Positions 17,314-26,204 of a stretch of 33,231 nt of DNA are shown piece by piece. Every line of letters starts with the position of its first letter. Within the stretch, counting starts at the first letter, position 1. The translations under genes and the position numbers were made by a program. Source of the DNA: Tissierellia bacterium (GTDB lineage: Bacteria; Bacillota; Clostridia; Tissierellales; Tepidimicrobiaceae); NCBI GenBank assembly GCA_012735405.1, contig JAAYHM010000006.1, positions 1-33,231 of the forward strand, read 5' to 3'. Below the pieces are notes generated by a model. The model did no database searches. It was not told the DNA's origin and saw nothing but the letters and a program-made list of their open reading frames with translations.

Positions 17314-18006
17314 ATGAATAGAAAGATATTAGTGGTTGATGATGAAAAGTCTATTGCAGATATAATAAAATTTAATCTAGAAAAGGAAGGCTTTACTGTT
17401 GAACTATCCTATGATGGTGAGGATGCCATTGAAAAAATTTATAATGGAAATCCGGACCTTATAATATTGGATATAATGCTTCCTAAAAAGGATGGATTTG
17501 AAGTATTAAGGGAAATAAGGACAAGCATTACTACACCAGTTCTCATGCTTACAGCAAAGGAAGAAGAGGTGGACAAGGTACTGGGATTGGAATTAGGTGC
17601 CGATGATTACATAACAAAACCCTTTAGTATGAGGGAATTAGTTGCCAGGGTTAAGGCTAATTTAAGAAGGATTGAAATGAACAATGGGGACTTGAACAAT
17701 GCTGAGATACTAAGGGTTGGAGATTTAACCATTAACCAGAATAAATATGAAGTAAGAAAAAATGGAAAGATTATAGATTTAACCTTAAGGGAATATGAGC
17801 TACTTAAGTTTTTAGCATCAAATATTGATCAGGTCTTTACAAGAGAGCAGCTTTTAGAAAAGGTATGGGGATACGAATATTATGGGGATGTAAGGACTGT
17901 TGATGTTACCATTAGAAGGTTAAGGGAAAAAATAGAAGAAAAGGATGGACAGTACAAATATATAATGACCAAAAGAGGGGTAGGATATTATTTCAGGAGG
18001 GGCTAG
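17314..18006 (+). CDS. walR: OmpR-family response regulator WalR/YycF
   Basis: MNRKILVVDDEKSIADIIKFNLEKEGF; GADDYITKPFS; winged-helix VWGYEYYGDVRTVDVTIRRLREKIE; linked to walK-yycHIJ-htrA. Confidence 0.92.
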   Translation: MNRKILVVDDEKSIADIIKFNLEKEGFTVELSYDGEDAIEKIYNGNPDLIILDIMLPKKDGFEVLREIRTSITTPVLMLTAKEEEVDKVLGLELGADDYITKPFSMRELVARVKANLRRIEMNNGDLNNAEILRVGDLTINQNKYEVRKNGKIIDLTLREYELLKFLASNIDQVFTREQLLEKVWGYEYYGDVRTVDVTIRRLREKIEEKDGQYKYIMTKRGVGYYFRRG

Positions 18007-18009
18007 TTA

Positions 18010-19809
18010 ATGTTCTCAAGTATTAAGTGGAAATTTGTTACAGTATACCTATTACTGGTACTTATGGCCATGATAATAGTAGGGGTATTTATAGTACAAA
18101 GATTTGAAGCTCAACAGTTGGAAAATAGAAAGAACACCTTAATAAAGCAGATAGAAACTTTAATTAGTAGCTCTGATTATTTATCAGAGGATGACTGGTT
18201 AGAATATATAGAGGATATACAAAATACTTTAAACAGATGGAGATTTAGTGGTACTGAGGTTCTTTACATAATTTATGACATTGATATACCTAGAATTATA
18301 GCTACCTCCCATATTAAATATGATGAAATAAACGGGGCAAATGCTCTAGCCTACAAATTCTTAGACCCATCTTTAATATATGCTGCCTACAATGGTGAAA
18401 TTGCAGATGCTACAAAGGAAGATTATAATGAAAATACAAGATTTCAACATGTAGCCTATCCAGTAGTTAATGAAATTGGCCAGGTTAAGGGTATTTTGTA
18501 TATGACTGATGATATTCAGGATGTTTACAGGACTATTAATGCCACTAAAACCATATTAATTAGTGCTACCATGTTAGCCTTGGTTATAACTGTAATATTG
18601 GGTTTTTTAATTGCAAGCAGTATTACTGGACCAATAAGGGATGTGACTAAAAAGGCTGAAAAAATGGCAAAGGGAGATTTTGAGCAGTTTGTTGAAGTAA
18701 AGTCTGATGATGAAATAGGTCAACTGGCCAGCATGTTTAACTATTTAACCTTAAAATTAAAGGATACAATCCAGGAAATGGATTTGGAAAAAAGCAAATT
18801 AAATACCATATTTAATTACATGGCTGATGGAGTAATAGCAGTTGACACAAATGGTCAGTTAATCCATGCAAATCCTGTAGCAATAAAAATACTAGATTTA
18901 GAAAAAATTAAGGATGAGCTCTTTTATAAACAAAGGCCCTTTCCCATGGAAATAATTAATTTAGATAATATAGACTTTGATAATCCAGATACTCATGAAG
19001 GCAGTAAGATGGTAAAAATAAAGGATTCCGTATATCAATTAAAATACGCCCCTTTCCGCAATGAAAAAAATAATGTAGGCGGGATAATTATAGTATTTCA
19101 AGACATAACAGAACATCATAAACTGGATAATATGAGAAAGGAATTTGTGGCTAATGTGTCCCATGAGCTAAAAACCCCTATAACTACAATTAAGTCCTAT
19201 ACTGAAACCTTAATGGATTATATGGAAATGGAGCCAGAATTATCACATAAATTCCTTACTGTAATAGACAATGAATGTGATAGGATGACTAGGATAGTAA
19301 GGGACTTGTTGCAGTTATCTAATCTGGACTATAATAAAACTGAATGGAGTAAAGAAGAATGTGAAGTTAAGGAGTTTATTGAAGATATTATATTAAAGTT
19401 AGAATTCTCCATTAAGGAAAAGAACCATAAGCTTACTTTAAACATAGATGAAAATCTGCCACATATTTTTGTTGATAAAGATGGTATAGAACAGGTTATA
19501 CTAAATGTAATATCAAATGCTATAAAATACACTCCCCAGGGAGGCCATATTGAAGTATCTGTTACAAATAAGGATGGAAAAGTAGTGGTTAATGTAAAGG
19601 ACAATGGAATAGGTATACCGGAAGAAGATATAGATAGAATTTTTGAAAGGTTTTATAGGGTTGATAAGGGAAGAAGCAGAGACTTAGGAGGTACAGGATT
19701 GGGTCTTTCCATTGCTAAGGAGATAGTTGAAGCAAATGGTGGTCAGATAAAGCTAAGTTCTGAACTTGGTATAGGTACAGAAGTTGACATAATTCTACCC
19801 ATTTCCTAA
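18010..19809 (+). CDS. walK: Sensor histidine kinase WalK/YycG (HAMP-PAS-HisKA-HATPase)
   Basis: FVANVSHELKTPITTIKSYTETLMDY H-box; DNGIGIPEEDIDRIFERFYRVDKGRSRDLGGTGLGLSI; two TM helices with extracytoplasmic domain. Confidence 0.93.
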   Translation: MFSSIKWKFVTVYLLLVLMAMIIVGVFIVQRFEAQQLENRKNTLIKQIETLISSSDYLSEDDWLEYIEDIQNTLNRWRFSGTEVLYIIYDIDIPRIIATSHIKYDEINGANALAYKFLDPSLIYAAYNGEIADATKEDYNENTRFQHVAYPVVNEIGQVKGILYMTDDIQDVYRTINATKTILISATMLALVITVILGFLIASSITGPIRDVTKKAEKMAKGDFEQFVEVKSDDEIGQLASMFNYLTLKLKDTIQEMDLEKSKLNTIFNYMADGVIAVDTNGQLIHANPVAIKILDLEKIKDELFYKQRPFPMEIINLDNIDFDNPDTHEGSKMVKIKDSVYQLKYAPFRNEKNNVGGIIIVFQDITEHHKLDNMRKEFVANVSHELKTPITTIKSYTETLMDYMEMEPELSHKFLTVIDNECDRMTRIVRDLLQLSNLDYNKTEWSKEECEVKEFIEDIILKLEFSIKEKNHKLTLNIDENLPHIFVDKDGIEQVILNVISNAIKYTPQGGHIEVSVTNKDGKVVVNVKDNGIGIPEEDIDRIFERFYRVDKGRSRDLGGTGLGLSIAKEIVEANGGQIKLSSELGIGTEVDIILPIS

Positions 19810-19864
19810 TGTAATTTTATTTTAATTTCACTGTAATATAATTGTAATATTTCTGGTGTATAAT
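19810..19864 (+). promoter_or_regulatory. Candidate WalR-responsive promoter: TGTAAT at 19810, 19832 and 19843 plus TTTAAT at 19821 (11-bp phasing), -10 TATAAT at 19859-19864
   Basis: TGTAAT-ATAAT-TGTAAT at 19832-19848 exactly matches TGTWAH-N5-TGTWAH; last half-site ends 10 bp before the -10. Confidence 0.65.
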
Positions 19865-19901
19865 ATAACTGCCCTTATTGGAGGTTAAAGGAGGATAGAA
19901 G

Positions 19902-20363
19902 ATGTGGAAGAAAATTGCATCCTTATTGTTTGTCCTAATAATTATATCTAGCCTATCATCTATTGTACATGCAGATGACGAAAGTATTTTAAAATATCAG
20001 GTTATTTTACCTGAAAAAGCTGTTACTACACATAAGAATAAGGTAATATTAGTATCTGGCAAAGCTCCAGTTGATACAGGTATTACAATAGAATTATATG
20101 GAATAATAGATTTTACAGGCAATAAGTATTCCCTTGTAAACTTACCAGAGGAAGAAGATTATACCCTTTTATCAGTAGTGGATACTAACTCAGGACCTTT
20201 AGGATTTGCTGAAGAGATTGAATTAATAAATGGTATTAATAAAATTGTCATTAAATTTAATGTGGATGGGGTACCCCCTGTAGAGAAAATAGTTTACTAC
20301 TATGAGGCTCAACACATATTTGATAACATAAGAAATATATTAATGATTTCTACAGCTAATTAA
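19902..20363 (+). CDS. Secreted protein of unknown function, 153 aa
   Basis: N-terminal signal peptide (MWKKIASLLFVLIIISSLSSIVHADD); RBS aaaggagg; no recognised domain. Confidence 0.75.
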   Translation: MWKKIASLLFVLIIISSLSSIVHADDESILKYQVILPEKAVTTHKNKVILVSGKAPVDTGITIELYGIIDFTGNKYSLVNLPEEEDYTLLSVVDTNSGPLGFAEEIELINGINKIVIKFNVDGVPPVEKIVYYYEAQHIFDNIRNILMISTAN

Positions 20364-20382
20364 TTACCATTGATAGAAGGGG

Positions 20383-21819
20383 ATGAATATAGTGTCTAAA
20401 GAAAGATTTAAAACTATTCTGCTTCTGTCACTGGTATGTTTGAGCCTATATTTAGTCACTAAGGTATGGGTTGAGTTTCCTTACGGGACTAGTTTTGACT
20501 TTCGAGAGGAAGAAATAAAAGAATTGGAAAGCTACTTATCTATAGATCTTATTAGGCCTAATAAATATTTAGTTAATTTTAATGAAGATAGCCATACAAT
20601 ATTTTATAGTGATATAGATAATAATCTATGGACAACTGCTTATTCTTCTTTGGCAAGTATTCTGTCTTCTGATGAGGTAGAGACAGAAGAGATCTCCAAG
20701 GAAGAATATATTTCATACCATGACAAAAGGTCCATAGTTTTTTATTTTCCTGAACAATTTAATGTGTATATACTGGCCAGATTTCTAGATGTGCCACAGC
20801 CTAATGATATTGTTGAAAAGATACAAGAGGTAGACAGTATATATTTTCATTTAGGAAATGATGAGCCTTTTCTAATACTTAGCAAGGAAGATTTTCATCT
20901 TAAAATATTTGAACCTACCATAAAGCTTGAAGCTCTAAAATCAAAGATTAGTGCTATGGAAAATATAGGTAATATTACCTATTACTATCCTATGAGGGAT
21001 ACTGTAGACGTCAACAACAATATATATATTCCCGTTAAAATGAGTAAATCTATCCCAGTGGTTTATGTTGAAAATGAAATAAATACGGATAATATTGAAG
21101 ATTTAAGAAATATAGCAGAACTATTTTTCCAGAAAGATATTGATTATATAAGAGAGATAGTTGAAAATAATGGTTCTGTAATATATTTACATGATGATAA
21201 GGTGTTAAAGATAAACTATAGGGGATTTTTGGAATATATTGCTCCTTTAGAGGAGACAGTTAATGAAAGAAATTTATATATAAGCTTAGTTACAGCCTCT
21301 GACTTTTTATTTTCTAATTTAGCCTTGCCAAAGAACTTGTATTTAAGCAAGATTGAAGAAATTGAATCTGGAGAAAATTTAGGGTATAGATTTACTTTTA
21401 AATATAGAATAGGTGGTTTACCGGTAATACTTAAAAGCGATGTAGTAGAGGATTTTATTCAATTGGAAGTATTTAATAAGTATGTTACAAACTATAAAAG
21501 ATTTATAAGGAGACAAATGGATGGAACATATGATGCTATGGACAATAGGGTAATGTTATCTGCTTATGATATTATAAATATGAATTATGAGCTTATTAGA
21601 CAGGATCACATAGCTAAATATAATATACAAGATGAAGATGAGGAATTCATAAAGAAAGAAATACTGTCAAGGATAGAGGATATATACATTGCCTATGTTG
21701 ACCCCTGTGAAAACAAAACAGGAGAAAGGCTTATAGGTGTCTGGATATTGAAAATGGAAGATTATATATATGCATTTGATGTATACAATGGTAATTTAGT
21801 TGTTAAAAAAGAACAATAA
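20383..21819 (+). CDS. yycH: YycH-like regulator of the WalRK system
   Basis: Single N-terminal TM plus large extracytoplasmic domain; position between walK and yycI; sequence only broadly similar. Confidence 0.75.
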   Translation: MNIVSKERFKTILLLSLVCLSLYLVTKVWVEFPYGTSFDFREEEIKELESYLSIDLIRPNKYLVNFNEDSHTIFYSDIDNNLWTTAYSSLASILSSDEVETEEISKEEYISYHDKRSIVFYFPEQFNVYILARFLDVPQPNDIVEKIQEVDSIYFHLGNDEPFLILSKEDFHLKIFEPTIKLEALKSKISAMENIGNITYYYPMRDTVDVNNNIYIPVKMSKSIPVVYVENEINTDNIEDLRNIAELFFQKDIDYIREIVENNGSVIYLHDDKVLKINYRGFLEYIAPLEETVNERNLYISLVTASDFLFSNLALPKNLYLSKIEEIESGENLGYRFTFKYRIGGLPVILKSDVVEDFIQLEVFNKYVTNYKRFIRRQMDGTYDAMDNRVMLSAYDIINMNYELIRQDHIAKYNIQDEDEEFIKKEILSRIEDIYIAYVDPCENKTGERLIGVWILKMEDYIYAFDVYNGNLVVKKEQ

Positions 21820-21842
21820 TGACTGCTTGGATGGTGAAATTC

Positions 21843-22685
21843 ATGGATTGGTCAAAGGCTAAGACCATATTGATTATAGCATTTATTATTACTAATTTAT
21901 TTATTTCTATAGTAATTTTAAACAATAGACCAAAAGGAGAACCAACCTTATCAAGGGACTTTATTTCCAATGTAGAACAATTACTGGAGGAAAAGAATAT
22001 CCATATTGAAGCCAGTATTCCGGAAGAAATTCCCTATTTAAATTCTATGATTGTGGAATTTGAAAGGGCAAATAGCCACTTTTTAAATAAGGCATATTTT
22101 AATAATAAAGGCCGTATTCAACAGGGGCAAGGCTTAAGTGAAATAGTTAAGGGCTTAGAGTCAATTCTTATAATAAATGATAGATTAATTATTTATGAAA
22201 ATAAGAATAGCAGCAACAAATATCCTACTCTTAATATGGACAAGGCTATTGAAATAGCTCAGGAATTTTTGGAAACTGGAGAATTTGATACATCTGATAT
22301 GAAGCTTACATATGCAAAGGAGGAAAAAGAAGTATTTTACTTGGAGTATTCTAAGGTATATGAAGACACTTTTGTTGAAAGGGCCTATACTAATTTTCAG
22401 ATAGATAAAAGAGGGGTTAAAAAATTTGAAAGGCTTTGGCTAAATGTTAAAGAATTAGGAGATACAAAGATATATATAAGTACAGCTCCAAAATCCTTAT
22501 TGAATCTACTGGGCATGAAGGATATTTATAATAAGACTATTACAGATATCTCCCTCTGCTATTATTTTGAGCCAGAGAAACATGAGTATATTGAAGAACC
22601 GGGAGAAGCTAAACAGGGAAAGGCAGTTCCTGCATGGAGGGTACAGTTTGAAGATGGCTATAAGGTATTTATTGACGAATATTAA
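21843..22685 (+). CDS. yycI: YycI-like regulator of the WalRK system
   Basis: MDWSKAKTILIIAFIITNLF N-terminus typical of YycI; start at ATG 21843 preferred over 21819. Confidence 0.86.
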   Translation: MDWSKAKTILIIAFIITNLFISIVILNNRPKGEPTLSRDFISNVEQLLEEKNIHIEASIPEEIPYLNSMIVEFERANSHFLNKAYFNNKGRIQQGQGLSEIVKGLESILIINDRLIIYENKNSSNKYPTLNMDKAIEIAQEFLETGEFDTSDMKLTYAKEEKEVFYLEYSKVYEDTFVERAYTNFQIDKRGVKKFERLWLNVKELGDTKIYISTAPKSLLNLLGMKDIYNKTITDISLCYYFEPEKHEYIEEPGEAKQGKAVPAWRVQFEDGYKVFIDEY

Positions 22686-22744
22686 AAGAAATTAAAAGTT
22701 TTGTTATGTTACTTTCAAATTTCTGCAAAATGAAATTATGATAT

Positions 22745-22777
22745 AAAAAACTTGCAATTATCTATTGCAAGTTTTTT
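22745..22777 (+). terminator. Rho-independent terminator at the end of walR-yycI
   Basis: AAAAAACTTGCAAT-TATCT-ATTGCAAGTTTTTT then ATTTTT. Confidence 0.88.
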
Positions 22778-22793
22778 ATTTTTGTGGTAAAAT
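22765..22793 (+). promoter_or_regulatory. Promoter for the citrate synthase cassette (TTGCAA-17-TAAAAT with extended -10 TGG), -35 inside the upstream terminator arm
   Basis: -35 22765-22770; TG at 22785-22786; -10 22788-22793. Confidence 0.55.
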
Positions 22794-22805
22794 CATCTCA
22801 ATTAC

Positions 22806-22835
22806 TTTAGCTTTGATAGGCAAAACAAAGCTAAA
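22806..22835 (+). promoter_or_regulatory. 5'-UTR hairpin at the predicted start of the cassette transcript
   Basis: TTTAGCTTTG-ATAGGCAAAA-CAAAGCTAAA, perfect 10-bp stem, about 5 nt from the predicted TSS; no U-tract. Confidence 0.6.
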
Positions 22836-22910
22836 TACAGGAAAAAGGGGATTTAAAGAAAAACGAAGGAACCAAATTAAAACTTGCAAAATTTATAGGG
22901 GGGATCTGTA

Positions 22911-24257
22911 GTGTTTTATTATGGAGTTGATACCTTAAGACCAAATCTTTTCAAGGATGTATTTCCTTATGAAGAACTTCCAAAGATAAAATTTAATAAT
23001 ATTCAGTTACCAATGGAAATTTCCGAAGACATATGGATTACAGATACAACTTTTAGAGATGGGCAGCAATCTATGTCTGCTATGACTGTGGAACAAATGG
23101 TAAGGATATATGATTATCTACATGAGTTGGATAATGGTTCTGGCATTATTAGGCAAACTGAATTTTTCCTTTATTCACAAAAGGATAGGGAAGCTGTGGA
23201 AAAGTGTATGGCTAGAGGATATGATTATCCACAGATTACTTCATGGATAAGGGCTAATGAAGAGGATTTTAAATTGGTAAAGGAAATGGGCATAAAGGAA
23301 ACGGGAATTCTCATGTCCTCTTCCGATTACCATATATTCCATAAATTAAATATGACCAGGAAGGAAGCTATGGAAAAATACCTTTCCATAGCAGAGAGGG
23401 CCTTGGAAAATGGAATAATTCCCAGATGCCATTTTGAGGATATTACCAGGGCGGATTTCTTTGGATTTGTGGTACCCTTGGCTAAAAATCTGATGGAGCT
23501 GTCTAAAAAATACAATATGCCTGTAAAAATAAGGGCCTGTGACACCCTAGGCGTTGGCTTACCCTATGTTGGTGTAGAATTACCCAGATCTGTGCCTGCC
23601 TTGATTCATGGATTAAGGTATTACTGCAATGTACCTTCTGAATACATAGAATGGCACGGACACAATGATTATAACAATGTAGTTGTAAATTCTACCACAT
23701 CCTGGCTCTACGGCGGGGCTTCAGTTAATACAACCTTGTTTGGCATTGGAGAAAGGACGGGCAACTGTCCCTTGGAGTCTATGGTCATTGAATATGGGCA
23801 AATAAAGGGCAATACAAAAAATATGAATCTTAGTGTCATTATGGAAATAGTGGAGTATTTTGAAAAGGAACTGGGTTATAAGGTACCAGAGAGGACTCCC
23901 TTTGTTGGCAGTGAGTTTAATGTTACCAGGGCTGGCATTCATGCAGATGGTTTGTTGAAGAATGAGGAAATATATAATAGCTTTGATACAGAAAAAATAC
24001 TGGGCAGGCCACCATTAGTGGCGGTAAACTCCTATTCTGGTTTAGCTGGTATTGCTGCATGGATTAATGGTTATTTCAGGTTAGAGGGTCCAAAAAAAAT
24101 AGATAAGAAGGATCCAAGGATTTTACCAATAAAGAAGTGGATAGACAATGAATATGCCAAAGGGCGTACTTCTACAATTAGAAATGAGGAATTAAAGGAA
24201 TTGGTGTTTAAGTATATTCCCAATATTTTAGATAGGGAAGATTCAAAGGCAATTTAA
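22911..24257 (+). CDS. Re-citrate synthase-like enzyme (isopropylmalate/homocitrate synthase-related superfamily)
   Basis: ITDTTFRDGQQSMSAMTVEQM, IEWHGHNDYNNVVVNS, GERTGNCPLESM; operon with aconitase, IDH and pyruvate carboxylase; GTG start after ggggggatctgta. Confidence 0.85.
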   Translation: MFYYGVDTLRPNLFKDVFPYEELPKIKFNNIQLPMEISEDIWITDTTFRDGQQSMSAMTVEQMVRIYDYLHELDNGSGIIRQTEFFLYSQKDREAVEKCMARGYDYPQITSWIRANEEDFKLVKEMGIKETGILMSSSDYHIFHKLNMTRKEAMEKYLSIAERALENGIIPRCHFEDITRADFFGFVVPLAKNLMELSKKYNMPVKIRACDTLGVGLPYVGVELPRSVPALIHGLRYYCNVPSEYIEWHGHNDYNNVVVNSTTSWLYGGASVNTTLFGIGERTGNCPLESMVIEYGQIKGNTKNMNLSVIMEIVEYFEKELGYKVPERTPFVGSEFNVTRAGIHADGLLKNEEIYNSFDTEKILGRPPLVAVNSYSGLAGIAAWINGYFRLEGPKKIDKKDPRILPIKKWIDNEYAKGRTSTIRNEELKELVFKYIPNILDREDSKAI

Positions 24258-24276
24258 GTAGGACAGGAGGATAGAA

Positions 24277-26202
24277 ATGGGCTTAACAGTTACAGAGAAA
24301 ATACTTAAAGAACATTTAGTATCAGGAAAATTAGTAAGGGGTGAAGAAATAGGCTTAAGGATAGAACAGACCTTAACCCAGGATTCAACAGGTACCATGG
24401 CCTATTTACAGTTTGAGGCCTTAGGAATTGACAGGGTAAGGACTAAAAGGTCTGTAGCCTATATAGATCACAATATGCTGCAAACAGGACCTGAAAATGC
24501 AGATGATCACCTGTACATCCAAAGTGTTGCCAAGAAACATGGAATATATTTTTCTAAGGCAGGCAATGGAATATGCCATCAGGTTCATTTAGAAAGATTT
24601 GGTGTACCAGGCCAGACCCTTTTGGGATCGGACAGCCATACTCCTACCTGCGGAGGCTTAGGTATGCTTGGCTTTGGAGCAGGAGGCTTAGATGTGGCAG
24701 TGGCCATGGCAGGTGGAGAGTATTATATAACTATGCCTAAAATAGTAAGGGTGGAGTTAAGAGGAAAGCTGAAAAAAGGGGTATCTGCTAAGGATATTAT
24801 ATTGGAGGTACTTAGAAAGTACAAGGTTAAAGGGGGACTAAACAAGGTATTTGAATATACTGGTGAAGGAGTAAAGTACCTTACAGTCCCTGAAAGGGCT
24901 ACCATAACCAATATGGGGGCAGAATTGGGGGCAACTACATCCATATTCCCTTCTGACGAGGAAACCTACAAGTTTTTAAAGGCCCAGGGAAGAAAAGAGG
25001 ACTTTGTAAGAATAGAAGCCGATGAGGATGCCTATTATGATGAAGAAATAATCATAGATTTAGATAAATTAGAACCCTTAGTTGCCTGTCCCCACAGCCC
25101 TGACAATGTAGTAGCTGTATCTTCTTTAGATAGGATTAAGGTTAATCAGGTGGCTATAGGCAGTTGTACCAACTCCTCCTATATGGATTTAATGAAGGTA
25201 GCCAATATACTAGAGGGCAGGACCATAGCTGAAGATGTATCCTTAGTCATTTCTCCCGGTTCAAAGCAGGTACTAAGCATGCTAGCTGCAAATGGTGCCT
25301 TGGCAAAGCTTATAGCAGCAGGTGCTAGAATTTTAGAATCAGCCTGTGGCCCCTGCATTGGTATGGGACAGTCTCCTAATACAGGAGGAGTTTCCTTAAG
25401 AACCTTTAACAGGAATTTTAAGGGAAGATCAGGGACACCTTCAGCCAATGTTTATTTGGCAAGTCCTGAAGTTGCAGCCGTTTCTGCCTTAACTGGCTAT
25501 ATTACAGATCCTGTGGAATATTTGAAGGATGTAGATATAAGGGTGGAAATGCCAGATAGATTTTTAATCAATGATAATCTGATAATTAAGCCTGCAGAGG
25601 ATGGAGAGGAAGTAGAAGTTATAAGGGGGCCAAATATTAAGCCTTTTCCTAGACCTAAGGCTATTGGAGAGGACATACAAGGCAAGGTTCTTATAAAAGT
25701 AGGAGATGACATAACTACTGACCACATAATGCCCTCCAATGCTAAACTGCTGCCCTATAGGTCCAATATTCCATACTTATCAGATTATTGTCTGGTACCC
25801 TGTGACCCGGAATTTCCAAATAGGGCCAGAAAGCAGGGGGGAGGCCTTATAATAGGAGGCCATAATTATGGACAGGGTTCAAGCAGGGAACATGCAGCCT
25901 TAGTGCCACTATATCTGGGAATAAAAGCTGTTTTGGCAAAATCCTTTGCAAGGATCCATAAACAAAATTTAATAAATAACGGCATACTTCCCTTAACCTT
26001 TTCCAAGGAGGAAGACTATGACCGTATTGATCCATATGATGAATTGATTATAGAAAATGTATTGACCCAATTGGATAAAGACACTATAATGGTAAAAAAT
26101 ATAACAAAGAATGAAGATTATACTCTGCTTTTAGATATTACTGAAAGACAAAGGAATATCCTTAAATCTGGTGGCCTTTTAAACTATGTGAAAGGGGAAT
26201 AG
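24277..26202 (+). CDS. Aconitate hydratase (Aquifex-type, 641 aa)
   Basis: LLGSDSHTPTCGGLGMLGFGAGGLDVA; AIGSCTNSSY; ESACGPCIGMGQSPN; GGHNYGQGSSREHAAL. Confidence 0.95.
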   Translation: MGLTVTEKILKEHLVSGKLVRGEEIGLRIEQTLTQDSTGTMAYLQFEALGIDRVRTKRSVAYIDHNMLQTGPENADDHLYIQSVAKKHGIYFSKAGNGICHQVHLERFGVPGQTLLGSDSHTPTCGGLGMLGFGAGGLDVAVAMAGGEYYITMPKIVRVELRGKLKKGVSAKDIILEVLRKYKVKGGLNKVFEYTGEGVKYLTVPERATITNMGAELGATTSIFPSDEETYKFLKAQGRKEDFVRIEADEDAYYDEEIIIDLDKLEPLVACPHSPDNVVAVSSLDRIKVNQVAIGSCTNSSYMDLMKVANILEGRTIAEDVSLVISPGSKQVLSMLAANGALAKLIAAGARILESACGPCIGMGQSPNTGGVSLRTFNRNFKGRSGTPSANVYLASPEVAAVSALTGYITDPVEYLKDVDIRVEMPDRFLINDNLIIKPAEDGEEVEVIRGPNIKPFPRPKAIGEDIQGKVLIKVGDDITTDHIMPSNAKLLPYRSNIPYLSDYCLVPCDPEFPNRARKQGGGLIIGGHNYGQGSSREHAALVPLYLGIKAVLAKSFARIHKQNLINNGILPLTFSKEEDYDRIDPYDELIIENVLTQLDKDTIMVKNITKNEDYTLLLDITERQRNILKSGGLLNYVKGE

Positions 26203-26204
26203 AC

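Noticed and set aside
22795-22910. GEMM/c-di-GMP-I or glutamine-riboswitch-like words (GATAGGCAAA…, GAAGGAACC) in the leader of the Re-citrate synthase gene
   Set aside because: Required helices of those aptamers (e.g. the P1b hairpin between GGCAAA and the GACGCAAAGCC segment) are absent; the word matches are too short. Kept only as an unexplained leader hairpin.
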